From: Treponema sp.
GTDB lineage: Bacteria > Spirochaetota > Spirochaetia > Treponematales > Breznakiellaceae
DNA length: 12,984 nt
Assembly: GCA_031257595.1 (NCBI GenBank)
Contig: JAIROH010000144.1
Location: 1 to 12,984 of the forward strand
Reading direction: 5' to 3'
A program made the translations under genes and the position numbers. Below the pieces are notes generated by a model that ran no database searches, was not told the origin of the DNA, and saw only the letters and a program-made list of their open reading frames with translations. This document shows, one piece after another, positions 12,182 through 12,984 of the stretch (positions within the stretch are counted from its first letter, which is position 1; the number at the start of each line of letters is the position of its first letter).

Positions 12182-12984
12182 TTATCCGTTATATCTGGCG
12201 TATTGGTTAATCAGGGTTCCCAAAAGGGAATCGTGGCTCTGTATCACTCTTTGATTGGCTTCGTAGGCCCGGTTTACTTCGATCATCTGAACCATCTCCA
12301 CGACCGGATCCACATTGGCCGCCTCGGTAAAACCCTGGTGAAGTTCGGGCCGTTCTTCCGCCGGAAACCGGATTGCTTCGCCGGATTCCCCGGTAGCCAT
12401 CCAGAAACTCGATCCCTGTTTTTTAAGGTAACGTTCCCGTTCAAAGCCGACAATCCTCAGGGTGTCGAGGAGTACGACTTCGCCCCATTCGTTATCCGTT
12501 CTGGAGATCATCGCCTCGGGGTTGTCGGCGTATTCGGCGTTGATCCAGATATTGCCTTCTTTGTCTATTTTGAAGTTGTTTTCCTGAACCCTGACAGGCC
12601 CGTTTTCACCGAGTACGGGATAGCCTTCCTTGGTTTCGAGGAAGCCTTCCTTTCCCCGCTGGAAAGAGCCGTTCCTGGTGTAGCGTTCGCCGTAGGGAGT
12701 GCTTACCGCAAAGAAACCTTTTCCGTCAAGGGCCACATCGTAGTCGTTCCCGGTTTCCTTGAACGCCCCCTGGGAAAACACCGTAAAGAGCTCGTTAAGC
12801 TCCACGCCGGTTCCCAATTTACCGATAATCGGCGCCGCGTCGTGGGAACCGAACGGATTGCGGAAGATCCCGTCGTCTCCGGTACGGCGCAGCAGCATTT
12901 CGGGATTCGCCTTGAACGAAGCCTGGTCGCGTTTGTAGCCGTCGGTATTCACATTGGCCAGATTGTTTGCCACGGAGTCGAGCC
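12182..12984 (-). CDS. flgF: flagellar basal-body rod protein FlgF (5' end cut by window edge)
   Basis: Runs in from the right edge. 266 codons are visible, beginning LDSVANNLANVNTDGYKRDQ, which lies about 18 to 20 residues into the usual rod-protein N-terminus, so only a short piece is missing. The frame is open to the edge; the GTG at 12973 is an internal valine, not the start. The central GKGFFAVSTPYGERYTRNGS is the shared rod/hook domain. The C-terminus ANVDPVVEMVQMIEVNRAYEANQRVIQ is the conserved helix. FlgF is the proximal-side partner of FlgG in the rod. It is a paralogue of the next gene; the assignment to FlgF rests on its position before flgG, its SVANNLAN-type N-terminus and the lack of the FlgG-specific stretch. 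Confidence 0.92.
   Translation of the reverse strand, partial: LDSVANNLANVNTDGYKRDQASFKANPEMLLRRTGDDGIFRNPFGSHDAAPIIGKLGTGVELNELFTVFSQGAFKETGNDYDVALDGKGFFAVSTPYGERYTRNGSFQRGKEGFLETKEGYPVLGENGPVRVQENNFKIDKEGNIWINAEYADNPEAMISRTDNEWGEVVLLDTLRIVGFERERYLKKQGSSFWMATGESGEAIRFPAEERPELHQGFTEAANVDPVVEMVQMIEVNRAYEANQRVIQSHDSLLGTLINQYARYNG

Noticed and set aside
12971..12973. GTG at 12973 as the flgF start
   Set aside because: The frame continues to the edge with LDSV, which matches the internal part of the conserved rod-protein N-terminus. The true start lies outside the window.
1..12984. Very frequent TTCCGG/CCGGAA and TTTTCCGG-like words, possible DNA uptake signal alongside a ComEC gene
   Set aside because: They occur throughout coding sequence in several frames and fit the codon and base bias. 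I see no fixed 9- to 12-mer with constant flanks. A genome-wide word count against a codon-preserving shuffle would be needed to reopen this.

Overview
The window looks like chromosomal DNA of a Treponema-type spirochaete. The evidence is the spirochaetal order flgF-flgG-flgJ with a short FlgJ that has no muramidase domain, an RsmA whose N-terminus resembles treponemal RsmA, a membrane-anchored PilZ protein, and two exported proteins of a kind I associate with treponemes. The base composition is fairly GC-rich by eye and the genes are packed almost end to end. I see no tRNA, rRNA, CRISPR array, transposase or phage gene. All genes but one are on the minus strand, so transcription mostly runs from high to low coordinates.

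Region A (12984 to 8944, minus strand) is the end of a flagellar rod operon: flgF (cut by the window edge), flgG, a single-domain flgJ, and then a GH13 subfamily 18 sugar phosphorylase-like enzyme directly behind the flagellar genes. Region B (about 8323 to 8940) is the only plus-strand gene, a CPBP (CAAX/Abi) membrane protease. Its best start is an ATT codon behind a strong ribosome binding site, and its end is 3 nt from the end of the convergent phosphorylase gene. Region C (8274 to 539, minus strand) is a tight run of eight genes joined by overlaps or gaps of at most 30 nt: a membrane PilZ protein, an exported helical-repeat-like protein, a ComEC-type channel protein, rsmA, a YggS-type PLP protein, a small exported or membrane protein, an RluD-type pseudouridine synthase and a second RluA-family synthase. 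Region D (538 to 1) is a 159-nt intergenic stretch with a candidate promoter, followed by the N-terminal part of a gamma-glutamyltransferase-family protein that runs off the left edge.

The gene content is mostly conserved housekeeping plus motility. Region C puts three rRNA-modifying enzymes (RsmA and two pseudouridine synthases) behind a likely c-di-GMP receptor. I see no clearly new multi-gene system. The points most worth a second look are the ATT start of the protease with apparently overlapping divergent promoters, a tandem/palindromic insert inside the second pseudouridine synthase gene, the flagellar-linked GH13_18 enzyme with low-complexity inserts, and the ComEC that lacks its usual C-terminal hydrolase domain.
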